Source: Macrobrachium rosenbergii (Eukaryota; Arthropoda; Malacostraca; Decapoda; Palaemonidae). From it: DNA of 64,000 nt. The notes beneath the pieces are model-generated. The model was not told where the DNA came from and searched no databases. It saw only the letters and a program-made list of their open reading frames with translations. A program made the position numbers and the translations under genes. The stretch is from assembly GCF_040412425.1 (NCBI RefSeq), contig NC_089782.1:28395236-28459235 (forward strand), in the 5' to 3' direction. Below are positions 1 through 12,900 of the stretch, in pieces (the stretch's first letter is position 1; each line of letters begins with the position of its first letter).

Positions 1-3000
1 ATTGAAACTAAAAAGAAAAATATATTGTAAGAGTAGTGCCTTTATTCTCAAATACTTAGCTTTTTTATCTATATTATGATCAAAGTTTTCTCTCCAGTTC
101 AAAATTGACTAATATCTTTTTAAAATTAATCCACTATCATAGAGCTTTTCCATGATTTCAAGAATGGATATTTATATGAACTGGAGAGAAAGCTAGTAAT
201 TTCATTGAACTTTTTAAAACTGCCAACTAATGAATAGCCTCTGCATTAGTTGGTACTTTTAGAATGTCCTTTGTGAGGTGTAATATTCCCATATGTATTT
301 TTCTCAAGGCTTGGAAGCTTAGAGGATCAATCCAAAGGTACGAGAATATTACACCTTTACACCTTACCTTATATACACCTTTCTTACATGACAAATTTCC
401 TTTTTTTATCCAACCATTGATCTTTATCCTTTGTAGATGCCACTACATTGTCAAAATATCCAGTCATTTTTATTTCTTATTTAATTCATATACTTTAGTT
501 TGTTTATTCCATTGTTTAGTTGCAGCCTTTGGTTAATACACTATTGTTTCTTAGTTTTTCAAGTAAAGTAAATGTTTAACTTTAACTTTTCATATGATAG
601 TTACCATAGTAAGACAGAGGTTTAGATTTGTAGTAAAGTACAGTACTCAGTTTGGGACTGTAATTTTTATATAATGTAGTAACAGTTAGTAGCAACAGTT
701 ATCCTTGCCATAGAAATGTGAAGGCTATGAGCAAAGACAGCTGTGATGTAGCTTTGAGGAGCAGCAATTTTGCATTTTGACTTTGGTAAATTTTACAGCG
801 TTTATTTGAGAATAACAAGAAAATATTGTATGGTATGGTATTAGGTCTCTTTATTGTATTCCTACCTTTTTTCGATGTTTATAGTTACAGAAATTTCTTG
901 GACTTTTTCATTTTTTAGAGTAGGTTTACTGGTTTAGGACACATTTTTGTGTAACATAGTTGCACTAGGCTAGAACTAAGTACACTATACCATGATAATG
1001 TTATTCCAATGAATACCGGTTAAGTCCCATCAAATATTATACAGTACTGTGCATTTTAAAGTCTTGAGTTAGAAGGGAATATTGGAAAGTCACTTTTTCA
1101 GTTGACGTGATTAGTTTCAGAAAATAAGATCTTAGTTTGTGTACTCTTTTTGTTTTAATTTTGTTTTGGTAACATACTCTTCTTATTGACAACTTGTGAC
1201 ATCACACAACTCCACTGACCTTTAAACTAAAGTGGTTTTATTGACATGTGGTACTGCTGCTTTTGACTGTGCAATCTGGGTTGTTTTATAGAACATTTTT
1301 CTCTAAAATGACTCAGATTGTACCAGCAGGCAGATGAGTACCATTTTTGTTTAATGAACCACAACATTCCTTGAACCTCATTATTCCACTATGAGTGTGG
1401 TTGCTCTCAAATGACTGTATTTTGGAAGTGAAGGAAGTTTGCATTGATTTCTGTTTGATAAAGCTTGAAGGTAACCATGGTTATGCTAAATGTATTCATT
1501 GGTACCCATTGATACAGTCAGTAAGCATGATTGATTGCTAAACCACAACCTTTGCCATGTTCCACACTTAAACATACAGTATACAGATTAACTTTTCCAC
1601 AGAGTACCAGAAACATTAACTGAAGAATTCTCATTGAATTTTAGTATACCAAATGGGATCAGTTTCTTTTGAATTACCCCTTGTCCTTGTCTGTGTAGTA
1701 ATAATAAGAAAGATAAAAAATACAGTATTGGCTTTGGTAGTTTACTTCTAATCACATGACTGTATTCAAGAGATCTTTCATTTAGTCAGACTGTCCTGAA
1801 AGTGTATTTTTAATCCTGGTTTCACCTTTCAAAAGGACTGATCCTGTTATGTTACAGAATGAAGATCATGCACGGTGCTTGTGTTAAGCCTTAGAGCTAC
1901 GAATGAAGCGTATTTTTTTAGTAGATTTTATAACTTTGTGACATAGGTTTTTCAGCTTCATTCAGAATCTTGATATTTGTTAGGGGAACATGATATGATG
2001 AGTGTTTTTGAATTTTCCCCTCTTAATCATAGAGTACTAAAAATGAGTGAGCTTCTGTTGGTCTTTTATTTTTCTCATCAAGCAACTATCATTCTTGGGT
2101 GTAGTGTTTTGACAAAGCCAAATTCTCAACCAATAACAGCTTGGGAGAAGTTCTGAATCTCTAACAATAAATATATTCCTAAAACTGGCATAACTTTTTT
2201 TTTTTTTTTATTAAAGTTCTGATTGGCAGTTTTTCCTCTTTTCACCCATGGAAGTCAACACAAGTCAATGCACTAACTCAAGTGTTAGCCATCACTTAAA
2301 AGTTTTCAAATTATTTTGATATGTCAGTGACTGATGTCAATTATAAATTAATGTAACTTTTTCACTTCTACCTCTTCCTCTGCATAATGCATTTATAATA
2401 GAATAAGCAGTATTAATGTTAAGGAATCAGTGATAGACCTCGTATAGGCTAGGTTGCTTTTCACAGGAGAAACAAATAAAAATTTTCTTTGGATATTTAA
2501 TGCAATTTAGTGCAATTTAAGTATGTAATTGATCTGGTCTCTTGTTATACTGTAACAATATTAATGGGAACAGTTGCTTTTCTAGTGATGGCTAAGATTC
2601 TTTATTGCTGTATGTTACCAAAAGTGGTCTCATCAATTCTGCTCATTACATGCGTATGTAGAAATTGAGTCTTTGTTGGTCTTAAATTTTTTTACTTCAG
2701 CTGCAGAAATTTTATTTATCTACATTGGATATCTCTCTTTGTATATTGTACTTTATATTTAGCGGAGGATGTGTGTGTTGCAAAGTTTAAAGGTTTTTAT
2801 AATCTTGGCGATAGTGTAATGAGCAGTTTTATGATACATTGCTTGTCCACTGTGTCTTGTGTTTTTTTTTTTTGTTTTTTTTTTTAAGAATTACCCTTTG
2901 AGTTACAGTAATTGTAATTTGCTCATCTTCTTCCTTTTTTCTTCTTTTCTCATTCTTTACCCTCTGCACTGGCCTCATCCCGGTATTTACTGCTCTTTGA

Positions 3001-4097
3001 GCAGTTTTTACAATATTCAGAAGAAGTGGTTCGTGTAAACTTGGCGCATATTAATTGGCGCTGTATCTTAGTCAAGACTTTCGCAAATCTCCGTTCCTGT
3101 GTTCGGGTAATTGGTTTAAACAAATTTTTCATCTCTTTATGTTGCTAGTGAACAATACTATATATGGAGTAGAATTTAGTTATTGTTCGTTTCTTTGATA
3201 TGGTAAAGGGATGACCACCTTGGTTGTCAAATATATTCTAGCCAGTTTTATATGGGCTTTCTCGTATGTGTAAGAGCACGGTTCTGCTTCTTTATTAGGC
3301 TGCATTATTTTTTACATGCATGATTCATGTGGGATAAATGTTCCAGATATTTAGACAGTTATTGTATTGAGACTTTGCGCATTTGTTTACATTTACAAAA
3401 CAGATATTAGCCTCTTAGACACCCAAAAGTATCTCTTTATTTCCAGAAGCTTTTCCTCAGATATTATATTTTGCGCTGCCAGACAGATTTGTTTTATGTA
3501 AAGTCTTAATTATTTTGCTTAAAATTTGCTTATTCAGCTTGGCTGTGTACTTTAAAATATCAGTAGCTCCACGTATTTTTCAAGTTGGAGTAAGAATGCT
3601 TTTGGTAAATTGCCAACCATTATAGTTTATATTTATTTTTGATAGAGCAAAAGAATTTTATAGAAGATTAAGTATAAAACTTTAGTAGTACAGAAAATTG
3701 TGTGAATTATGAGCTGATATAGTATCCATGTTCATTTCATACAGCATTTGATCTGACTGTGAATACTGAATTTACAGCAGGTATTCCGTAGCGTTATATT
3801 ACATCTAAAACTTGAAGTAATTTACACAAAAACATTACATAGCACGCATGATTGTTTTTTCTTAGTCTCATAGTTGACTCATTTATAAGGGATGTACTTA
3901 ATGAGAAATACTGCTACTACTACTATTACTGTCACTATTACTACTACAAACAAAAGTAATCTGTATTTCAAAATTAAGTAACTTTATCATGTTTGCTTGT
4001 TATAGCTTCATGTTCATGAAAAGCACTGATATTTATGGGATGGCATTGATAATTGATGTAAACAGAGTACAGATATCTGTAATTTCTCTGACACAGG
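1..4097 (+). other. Intronic or upstream sequence of the plus-strand gene
   Basis: AT-rich sequence with no ORF that resembles a protein family. It is probably intron of the plus-strand gene whose last exon is at 8645-9130, because that exon must have upstream exons. Only short poly-T runs (about 2191-2208 and 2861-2885) stand out. I found no exon here. Confidence 0.4.
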
Positions 4098-4146
4098 TTA
4101 ATCCCGCTAAGCCCTTAGGTGTACCATTCGAAAACTTGGAAAGGGT
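4098..4146 (+). CDS. Probable small internal exon of the tyrosine-tail gene
   Basis: A short open segment preceded by an acceptor-like CTGACACAG and followed by a donor-like AGG|GTAATT. Read in phase 0 it gives VNPAKPLGVPFENLER and ends at a codon boundary. The next plausible acceptor, at 8643-8644, also starts in phase 0, giving a junction NLER-SEYDHL. The product would be part of the cytoplasmic tail. Support is only splice-site fit and an open frame over 16 codons, so chance is possible; the exon could also start or end a few bases away. The exact last base is uncertain by one or two positions. Confidence 0.35.
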
Positions 4147-4197
4147 AATTATCAGAGCTTTGTGACAAATGATTGACACTTATGTTGATTTACAGTA

Positions 4198-4200
<3 letters not shown>

Positions 4201-4275
<75 letters not shown>
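4201..4275. repeat. (TC)n microsatellite
   Basis: An uninterrupted run of TC dinucleotides, about 37 copies. It lies about 55 bp downstream of the candidate exon at 4098-4146. Confidence 0.97.
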
Positions 4276-4278
<3 letters not shown>

Positions 4279-7200
4279 ATGTACTTCAGGTTCAGCACCA
4301 AAAACCCATTAAAAAAACTGAATGCCTCCTAATTTTGCAATGCATGGTCCTTGATAGACCTTCTAAGAATTAGGAAGAAATCTAAGTTAAAAATTATTGG
4401 GTTGAAGAAAAATTAAGTTCTAAATTTATCCGTCACTGAAAAATCTGCCAATAAAAACATTATTTTGTCAGAATGGTTCGTGCTAATTGTATGAAATTTT
4501 ATAAGATTGTTAGACAAATGGTGGAGTAGCTGTCTTAAGTTACATCATGTTCTGCAATACAGGCATCTGTCGAAGGAGCCTCACCGGGGTTGTTATATCA
4601 TAGGGTTACCTTTAATTAGGTTCTAGAGCGACTGAGTTGCGGCTTTAGTGTTATTGCATAGCATTGGTAGGAATAAATGCTATTAATGAATTATGAAGGT
4701 ACTGTTCCAGTTAAAATGTTTAAAATTTATTTCAACATATGGGGTATTGTGCTGACTAAATAGGCATTTATGCTTCAAAATTTTTTGAAGTTGGTGGAAA
4801 ACTCCCCCGTAATTAAAAGCGACAAGAAATTTTTATGAAATATTTCATATGCATGTTGTCAAATGCCATACCCAGCAAAGGAAAAAATTAAGAATTTATG
4901 GTTTTACCAATTACCATTGTGCTTCCTGTCAGCCACCCCTTGAATACTTTTTGAACAATATCAGTGTTTAAATTTAGACATGAATACTTTTTCAGAGTTA
5001 TTACTGCTTCATCATCTGTGATATTTTCAAATTTCTTGATATATAAGTGTCAATTTTTAAAGATGTAATAATATTCTCTATGTAAGTTTAACCTTTCTCT
5101 ATAAGTGGTATTTTTCAAATGTGTAATTCTGTGTAAGCTTGACTGATGTGTTCAAATTTCTACATCACAGTCTTAGGCAGTCCATCTATTAATTTAGCGT
5201 TTTCTCAGGTTTCATTGTGAGTTGTTTAAGAATTTTCTCTCTGGTCATTCTATATTCTTGAACTAAAAAGTACAGTACTTTGGTTTATTCCTTTTATTAT
5301 GTATGAGTACTGAGAAGTTTTGTTCATTTTATGATTTTGATTTTACAGAATTCCTGCTTTTAACTTTTTTGTTTTCCTTTAACAGTGCTCAGGTTTTGCT
5401 TGTTTTTTGTTTTCTTATACAAAGTACTTTAGTTGTAATGTTTCTTTTTTATACAACAGGGTATTTCACTTGTACTCACTTTTTTATAAGTTCTGCATGT
5501 TCAGTGCATTCTACAGCAAAGTACTCGAGTTTTACTCACTTTTTTTTACTACAGATATGTTTTCTACCACAGAGGACGTCAGTTTTATTTGATTTGTTGT
5601 TTTGTACTTCAAGGTATTTCAGCTTCAGTGTTTTCTGATCATATATATACTTCAATTTTAATTACTTATTGTTTTCTGCAAAAGAGTACTCAAGTTTAAT
5701 TTGTTTTCATGTTAAGGACAAAGTGAACCTTTTTCCTCCTCCTTTTCTGAAATCGAATTAATATTTTTGGAAGTGTATCTCTTAGTCAGTTTTTATTTTA
5801 GGATATACATATCGTTTATCTTCAAACTTATCAGTGTAATTGTTGGAATTTTCTCGCTATGAGACTATCCATTGCTGCGCAAAGCATTTTATGAGGACCT
5901 CATAAAATGTCTTGGAATGTCAAGTTTAGTGTAAAACAATGTAAGATAAGAGGACAGTAGAAAGTTGGTAAGAATTGTAATTTTTTTTAAAGGAACATTT
6001 ACTTTCTTTAGAATAGAAGTTTACTAGAAAGATTTATGATCAGGAAGAGCAGTAAAAGCAGTAAATTAATAAAGCTTTCAAGGAAAGAAATGGGAACAAA
6101 GGCAGGAAGGGGATAATAAGCTGCCAAAACTGATGGAAATGCATGCAGCCCAGGCTTTCAATCTTACTGCTGGTTTAAGGTCTGTACAAGGTGAATACTC
6201 TTAACTACATGAATTTACTAGCACGGAAGCTTGATTGTATTAATTATAAGAAAAAACAAAATATCAGGCACTTGAGAAATGCTTAGGTTCGGCTTTTTCC
6301 AATTATATTTTGGTTCCTCCTTTTTTGTTTTACCTAGTGAGTTTTACCCAGTTCCTGTCTTGACAGTACAATACAACATTAACTGTAAAGAGTACGTGTG
6401 AATCTTATTTCAGCACACTGTGAGTAACAGATGTTGGACACAAAGTCTGTAAAATGGTAGAAATTGTCAAAATTTTCCTTCTGTTTAGTTCTGAAGTGTT
6501 TACAAGGTTCTAATTTGTTAGATAAAATCTGATTAATCTTATTACCCATTATATGAAAAACCTCTGTAGTCTAGCCCCATGAAAGCCAAGGTTTATGTAG
6601 GAATGCATCCACTTTCGTTACTCAAACACTGAAGCCTCTTCAACAGCACATTTAGCACCTTTGCATTTCCTACAGCACAAGGGGATTATCTTGATTTAGT
6701 TGTTAAAAAAATCTTTGGTAGTGAGTGGTTTTCTGTTTTCCTGGGTTTCCTTCATTGAAGTGGCCTATTTGGCTAAAAAAAAAATTGCTTCCACCCACTA
6801 CAGTCTTATCTGTTTATTATGATGTCATACCTGTAACAGCAGCATGTGAAATTATCTTAGGTTCACTCTAGCTATGGGCTAACCTTGCAGTTATTTGTAT
6901 ATTGAGAGAGTGATTTGCTTGATAAATGGTTCTGAAAAACCATATTACCAGCTAAACTTGGGAATAATTGTTCCCTCATGTGATGAGGATTTTCGTCTCT
7001 GTACCATACAGAAGACAATTTGGTCATTCAGAATTTCCGTCACTCACACAGGACGACAGATTAAGTTTGGAATGTGACTTGCAATCTAGACTTCATTTCA
7101 GCGAGGATTTTTCAGGAGCTATTATGTGTATCTTAAGTCCAAGAAAAGTCTTTACATTTTAGCTTTAATGATCATACTTTCAAAGCTTGTGTTATTGTAA

Positions 7201-8642
7201 GTGCTGTAATGTTCAGAATTGTATTTCTGGGACTATGGGTACAGATGCTCCACAAGATTTGGTGTTAATGAGGAAAGGGACAATTTCAAGAGGCTTTTAA
7301 ATAGAAATTCTTGAATATTCCCTTTTGAATACTAGAAATCTATTACCTAGTGTGACATAAATCATCTGAATATATGCAAACAGTAATTCCAAATAGTATT
7401 CATGGAGGACAAAAAACTAAAAGTGTTAAAATTATTAATCTCAATTAATAATTACATTAATATAAACAGACTGTTTTCTAATGTTTCTTCTCTTGGAGAT
7501 GGGCCAGGTGATTTATGTATTGAGTGAAATTTGTGGGAGAACGCCAAGTGAAGGGATGAAACGGATTAAGAAGGAATTAATGTACTTGCAGGTTAAAGAG
7601 ATGCCGCAATGAACCTTTTATTTGTAGTACAGCCCTAAGGCAAATTGTAGGCCGTACCCAATACATACTTGTATTGTACTAAAAAATCCACGATCTTTTC
7701 ATCAAGTTTTTTTGTTCAAAAAATTAAAATACCACAGCTTTTGATTAGGCTGATATGATAATTCATTAACCGGTATCCATCTTTTGGTAAACAGACTTGA
7801 GTCCCCAATAGATAAAGATTCAGTGGCAATGAAAACACGAAAGTCTGTGAATCGGACGGTATAGGTGAAGTGGATGAAAATATTCTAAGGATTTGTAAAC
7901 ATTGCTTGTGCAGCATGCTCATCTCTTTTAGGCTCTTTCCAAGATAACTCTGATTATTAGTATGACCTACATCTAGTCAGTAACTCCAAAGAAAAGACTT
8001 TTAACTAATGATGCTATGTCTGCTACTGCAATTTTCCAGTTCAGTTAGTATTAAGTATGAAATTTTATTGTAGTACTATTCAGTAGATGGTAGGACAACA
8101 CAAAAATAGTTAGAGTCATAAAATTAGTCAGATTTATACCTGGAGTAATTTGTGACCTAGGTGAACTCGGTTTAACATCATTTCTCCTAAGTTTTCTCTT
8201 TCGCCAGAGAGTTCCCATACAGCTGTCTTTTTTTCTTATTCGCTTTTTACCAGATAATCATAAATAAAATGTTTCATGTTTTCTTGGATGATAACAACTG
8301 GCTTTTATTGTAATTCATTACCAAGGATGTTAAAGATTTTGTCGTCTTATTTTAATCTTTTTCGTCTGTGACAGTGTTAAATTTATTTTTTTGTGTATAA
8401 TCTCTTCATTATTGTATTAAGCTGAGAGTTTTCTCATGATCCTTCCAGCATGCATGGCTTCGTTGTTCAAAAAAAAATGGAAAATGTGTATGATGAATGT
8501 TGTGGCTTTTAAAGATTTTTCAGATGTTTATATCTAACTGAAAAACTTTAAAAACTTGTCAGAATATTGCTTCTGTCATTATATTACTTGATAATTTGAT
8601 CTTCATGGAATAACTATTTTACTTTTGTTTGTCTCTTGGCAG
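4276..8642 (+). other. Probable last intron of the plus-strand gene
   Basis: AT-rich non-coding sequence running up to the acceptor of the terminal exon. Small open frames (for example near 5303-5638 and 6895-7162) are AT-driven, lack family resemblance, and are not called as genes. Confidence 0.45.
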
Positions 8643-8644
8643 AG

Positions 8645-9130
8645 AGTGAATATGATCATCTAACATATTCACGTCCAGTTGGGGAGGTGAAGCCACATTA
8701 CTACACAATGGCATCACAGCTACGCCGATCAGCTGACCAACTAACAAGTAACGACCCTGCACCAAGCAATGAGCCATCAGCACAAGAAACCTATAAGCAT
8801 CAACAGGGGCACTCGCCTGCTGCATCGTCAAATGATTTAAATATATCCAGGCTAGACGGTCCTCACAACGATGAGTACACTCGGTTAGCTTGTAACGGCA
8901 TTGACGGAGTGCCTAAAGTATGTAACCTTCAACCCTCTGCTAGTGATGATGAGTATGCAAGAGTCAAAGTCAATAATTTAGATGTTTCTGTGGACTCTGG
9001 TAAACGTGGTGCTTACGCGAAATTTGAAGATGATTTCAATGTCACGGGAACATCAGTGCTTGAAGACTCAGATGACAGTGTCAATAGTGCTGTTGAAACA
9101 AAGGCTTTATCCCCTGATGATAACTTGTAA
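8645..9130 (+). CDS. Terminal coding exon: tyrosine-motif-rich cytoplasmic tail, gene not identified
   Basis: An open frame of 161 residues ending at TAA (9128-9130) follows a pyrimidine-rich tract and the acceptor TTGGCAGAG. Start 8645 (phase 0) or 8643 (phase 1) are both possible. The peptide is hydrophilic, with no membrane segment, rich in Ser, Asn and Asp. It carries spaced tyrosine motifs: SEYDHL near its start, HYYTM, NDEYTRL and DDEYARV. These are YxxL/YxxM/YxxV-type sites, suited in principle to SH2 docking (ITAM-like YxxL) or AP2 sorting. That composition suits the C-terminal cytoplasmic tail of a type I receptor, for instance of the Draper/MEGF10 kind, but I could not match it to a family. 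The rest of the protein is outside the window. It converges on the minus-strand NF-YA gene. Confidence 0.75.
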   Translation, partial: SEYDHLTYSRPVGEVKPHYYTMASQLRRSADQLTSNDPAPSNEPSAQETYKHQQGHSPAASSNDLNISRLDGPHNDEYTRLACNGIDGVPKVCNLQPSASDDEYARVKVNNLDVSVDSGKRGAYAKFEDDFNVTGTSVLEDSDDSVNSAVETKALSPDDNL

Positions 9131-12100
9131 ATCAGTCAGTGTAGGTTACAATGGTGTGAAGAAATTCCTCCACGTGAGTGCCTGGTCAGTGTTTTTTCAT
9201 GAACTCTTTGAAAAATCAAATGAACGGTTAGATAAACTCCTATGAGAGACTAAGTGTGTTTTCAAAGAAGGTATGCTAAATTAAAATGGGAAGATATTAC
9301 AAATGAAAAATGTGCACACTTAAAAGTTTTCAGGTTTGATGAGAGAGCAGTGCACCTTCAAAGACAAGAGCTAATCATGTTATACTCTCTTCTTGATTAG
9401 CGAAGAAGTTGCTTGTAGTGAATGTGGGCTTCTCCTTTTCATCTGGTGAATTTAATTGTTATCATATAACAAATTACGGAAAAGACACACTTGTGCAGTT
9501 CCATGTACAGATTCGTATATTATTTTTAGTGCACAAGTTTTGCAGTGATAACTATTATTGATAAAGTAGAGGTCCATCCATAATTGGTTGTGTAGACAAT
9601 ACTGGGGGAGGATTTATAAATTTTATGACAAGACAAGAATGCATTTAAGGGCATTGTCAACTTTTAAAAACTAAAAGTGTGTTAGTGATGGCTACTGTGT
9701 GACCGGGAGTTTTTAGTAGGATGAAGGATGTTAGTGGCGTCATACTAAATGGTGTTATTTTTTTGGCATGAAAGTGGATTTTTTAAAATAAAAATGTAAA
9801 CATCTGCATTTCTCATATCACATAGACCTTGATGTGGTGAACCTGGATGACTGATCTCTTGTGAACAAAATTTCATTGAGTAGATTTAGTTGAGATTTTG
9901 TTTTTTCTAATAACAAATATTTTCATTCTTGATACATGGCATAAATTTTAGTGGAAATTAGAATGTCATAAATATAAAACTCATTTTTACCATTGTGCCA
10001 ATTTTGTTTTAATATTGGTTGCTAAATTTCTCATCTGTTTGGTCATATATGAGCCAGTTTTATTAGTCATCTTCCTCCTTTCCTTTCTAGTGCTGTTATT
10101 TTATTCTCTTCTAGCATTTTTTAGTGACTCTCCAACTCATTTCTGTTTGTGTATGGCACTGATACATTACTATTTTTATTCTACGGGTATTGGGATCATA
10201 CAATACTCAGCTCTTGTGTTCTGCTTCATATTAATGACATTTTTTTAACCTTTTGAATCCTTTATTAATAAAGATTTTTTAACCCTTTTTTGTCATTTGT
10301 ATTACAAAGTAAGTGATTATGTATATTAACAGTTTTAAATTCAGCACATTTGTTTTTATACAGGTCATTCACAGTCAGATATCTATTATGTAAGCTGAGG
10401 GTGCTACCCAAACCTAATCAGAATTTGTAAGCGCTCGTTAATCGTGTCAACTTACATTTTTTGGGCAGTACTTTTCCCAAATCCTTATTACGATAAATTA
10501 GTTTTATTTTCATTGCAGGAATAGACAGTCATTGTGCACAAGTTCATGTGATAACCCATCCTGTAGATAGCACAAAACATTTATTCCTTGTGTTGAGCAG
10601 CTTATGCAGGAATTTAACGACTTGAGTACTGATTCTAATTCTATTCTTGATTTTATCCTTTGATTATTCTGGACTTTGAAATCTTGAGACCATTTTTTTG
10701 TATTCCTTTCTAGACCCCACTGTTCTTTGTTCAGGAGAGGAGGAAGACCTGTAACTTTTATGATAATTAAAGGAATTTTCACATGCCTGCATTTATATAA
10801 TTCTTTTTTTAAATTTAAAGGTGATTTGAAGATTTTACTGAATTTTTGTAGATGCTCATTTTTTTTTTATTTTTAGGGTGAAATCTTAATATGTGTTACA
10901 GGTCGTGATTTAAGTTTTAATGTGGAGCGAGTGTTAAGAATTTGGAATGCAGTAAAAGTATGATGGAGGTAATTTCTGTTAAAGCTTAGTATTTACAAAG
11001 GTAACATTGTTTATATGCAGTATTTCTTGATATTTAAAAAATTGTTTTTACCAATTTTCAGATATATTGTGAAATAATGTATCTGTGTTCACTGTGAATC
11101 TTTTATCTACAGTTTTATTTCATTTGTACAGAACTGTTAACCATAACACTTGTAGCATCATGAGTGCTGAAAGTTATAAAGAAAAGAAGGATAAATGTTT
11201 AAATCTACATCAGCACCGGTAAGTGAAAATGCTGAAGTTTGTATGATGTTCAGATATTTTGAGAGCAGGTGAAAAAAATATGGAAGTGGTGCACTTAATT
11301 ATGTGAAAATTTCAGTTTTCAGAAATGCCAGATGTTCATTAATGAGGTACCGTTATCTGTTTTATCATTTGGAACTTTCACTTGCACATTTATGGATTAT
11401 CGAGTTGTGTAGCATACTTGACTGACTTGTTCCCTTTTTAGTGAAACATATCTTGAAGAATACAGTCTATTAGAAGTATGGTTATCGTCAAGGGAACCAC
11501 AATTCAAGCCTTAATTGGCTAATGTTGAATAGTCACTTAAGGATTTTGTACTTTTGAGGATTTAATCTTGCCAACACCATAAGATTTGCATCAGTACCTT
11601 GATAGCGACAAATTAATAATGGCATATTTACTGTCTTTTGACCATTGATAGGTAAAATGATTTAAACTCATAACTTATGATGAGGTTCCAGTACCATTTC
11701 ATCATCTTTGTTCATTTCTTGAGTCACCTATTTCGAATGCTAATTATGTATTCAACTGAGAACTTTTCCTCTGAAATTATAGGTTTTTATGGACACATGC
11801 AAAATTACTTGGAAGCTACAGTGCTCCAGAGTTAATGTGCACAAAACGGGGCGAGAATCGAAGGTCAACAATATTTTGCATTAGCTTCAGTCTTCAGATT
11901 TTCACCGGTTAATATTGCCTAGGATATTATGTGTGGTCTTGAATGTGTGACTTCCATATGTAACAGGTGTTTGTTAGAGACATTTTTATTTCTTCAATAC
12001 CAAGTGCCTACACAGAATCGACATACCGTACTGTTAGCGTGAACAGTTTTGTTTCATATGGCTTGTAGATGTTGTGAGATGAACTGCACATGTTAAGCAG

Positions 12101-12900
12101 CAAGATCACCACAGTGTAAGGGGGTGTTGAGAAAGAAATGGTCAGGAATATTTATTTTTTTTATTTTTGGGGGTTAGTAGTTTCAGCTCTTTTGGCATAA
12201 CTTCTGGGCAGGGTATGCTAGGATTTTTTTTTGGGGGGGGGGTGGGCTTACTGAAAATTTTTGAATTATTTTACATACACTTGACACTTTCAGTGAATGG
12301 TGGGCAAGACCATAGGGTAATGAGTAATTGTTAGAGCTGTAAATTTACATTTAATGAAATTCCATCTGAATGAAAGTGTTATTCAACTAAAGTTAAGCAT
12401 TCTTTTCGAAATTCTGATCACCTTTCCAAGCTAAAATGTTATAAAACTTTCAGGCTTGATGCATAGCCTACTCTTGTGTACTATTTTGATAAGATTTTTT
12501 AAAGAATTCCAACACTTTGAATTTAGGCTTTTGTTTCGTCATGGAAGAAATTTAATATGCATGAAGTGTATCTAATTTTAAAAGTCCTTATAACTTAGCT
12601 TTTAGCTTATTCTGCTTCACATCTACAAGTTTCTTTTACTATTGTACAGTTGAAACGTTTGTATTACTGTATAGTTATTATAAGTATTTTATAATCAAGC
12701 TTTGTATTTTGTTCACAACCTTTTGTATATATTTATCATATCATTTAGGGATGACATATAAACTTCATGCTTAGCTATGAGTTTAGTCATTGCTTATACA
12801 TTTTGTAGTATATTTTACAGCACGAAATTTGAATGAATGAAATATGGTATTCTATAAGAATTACTGACTGAAGTTGTCATATAATAAAATGTTGGGGTCT
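9131..12900 (+). other. Probable 3' UTR and downstream sequence of the tyrosine-tail gene
   Basis: Very AT-rich, non-coding sequence after the stop codon, with many ATTTA and poly-T stretches typical of invertebrate 3' UTRs. Several AATAAA hexamers occur (for example near 10266 and at 12883-12888), so the true polyadenylation site cannot be fixed from sequence. No open frame resembling a protein is seen. Confidence 0.4.
12883..12888 (+). terminator. Candidate poly(A) signal AATAAA for the plus-strand gene
   Basis: An AATAAA hexamer followed by a GT-rich stretch (GTTGGGGTCTTATG). It is one of several candidates; choosing it would give a 3' UTR of about 3.75 kb. Confidence 0.2.

Noticed and set aside
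264..536. Open frame of 90 codons on plus
   Set aside because: AT-rich chance frame with no domain, no splice context and no family resemblance.
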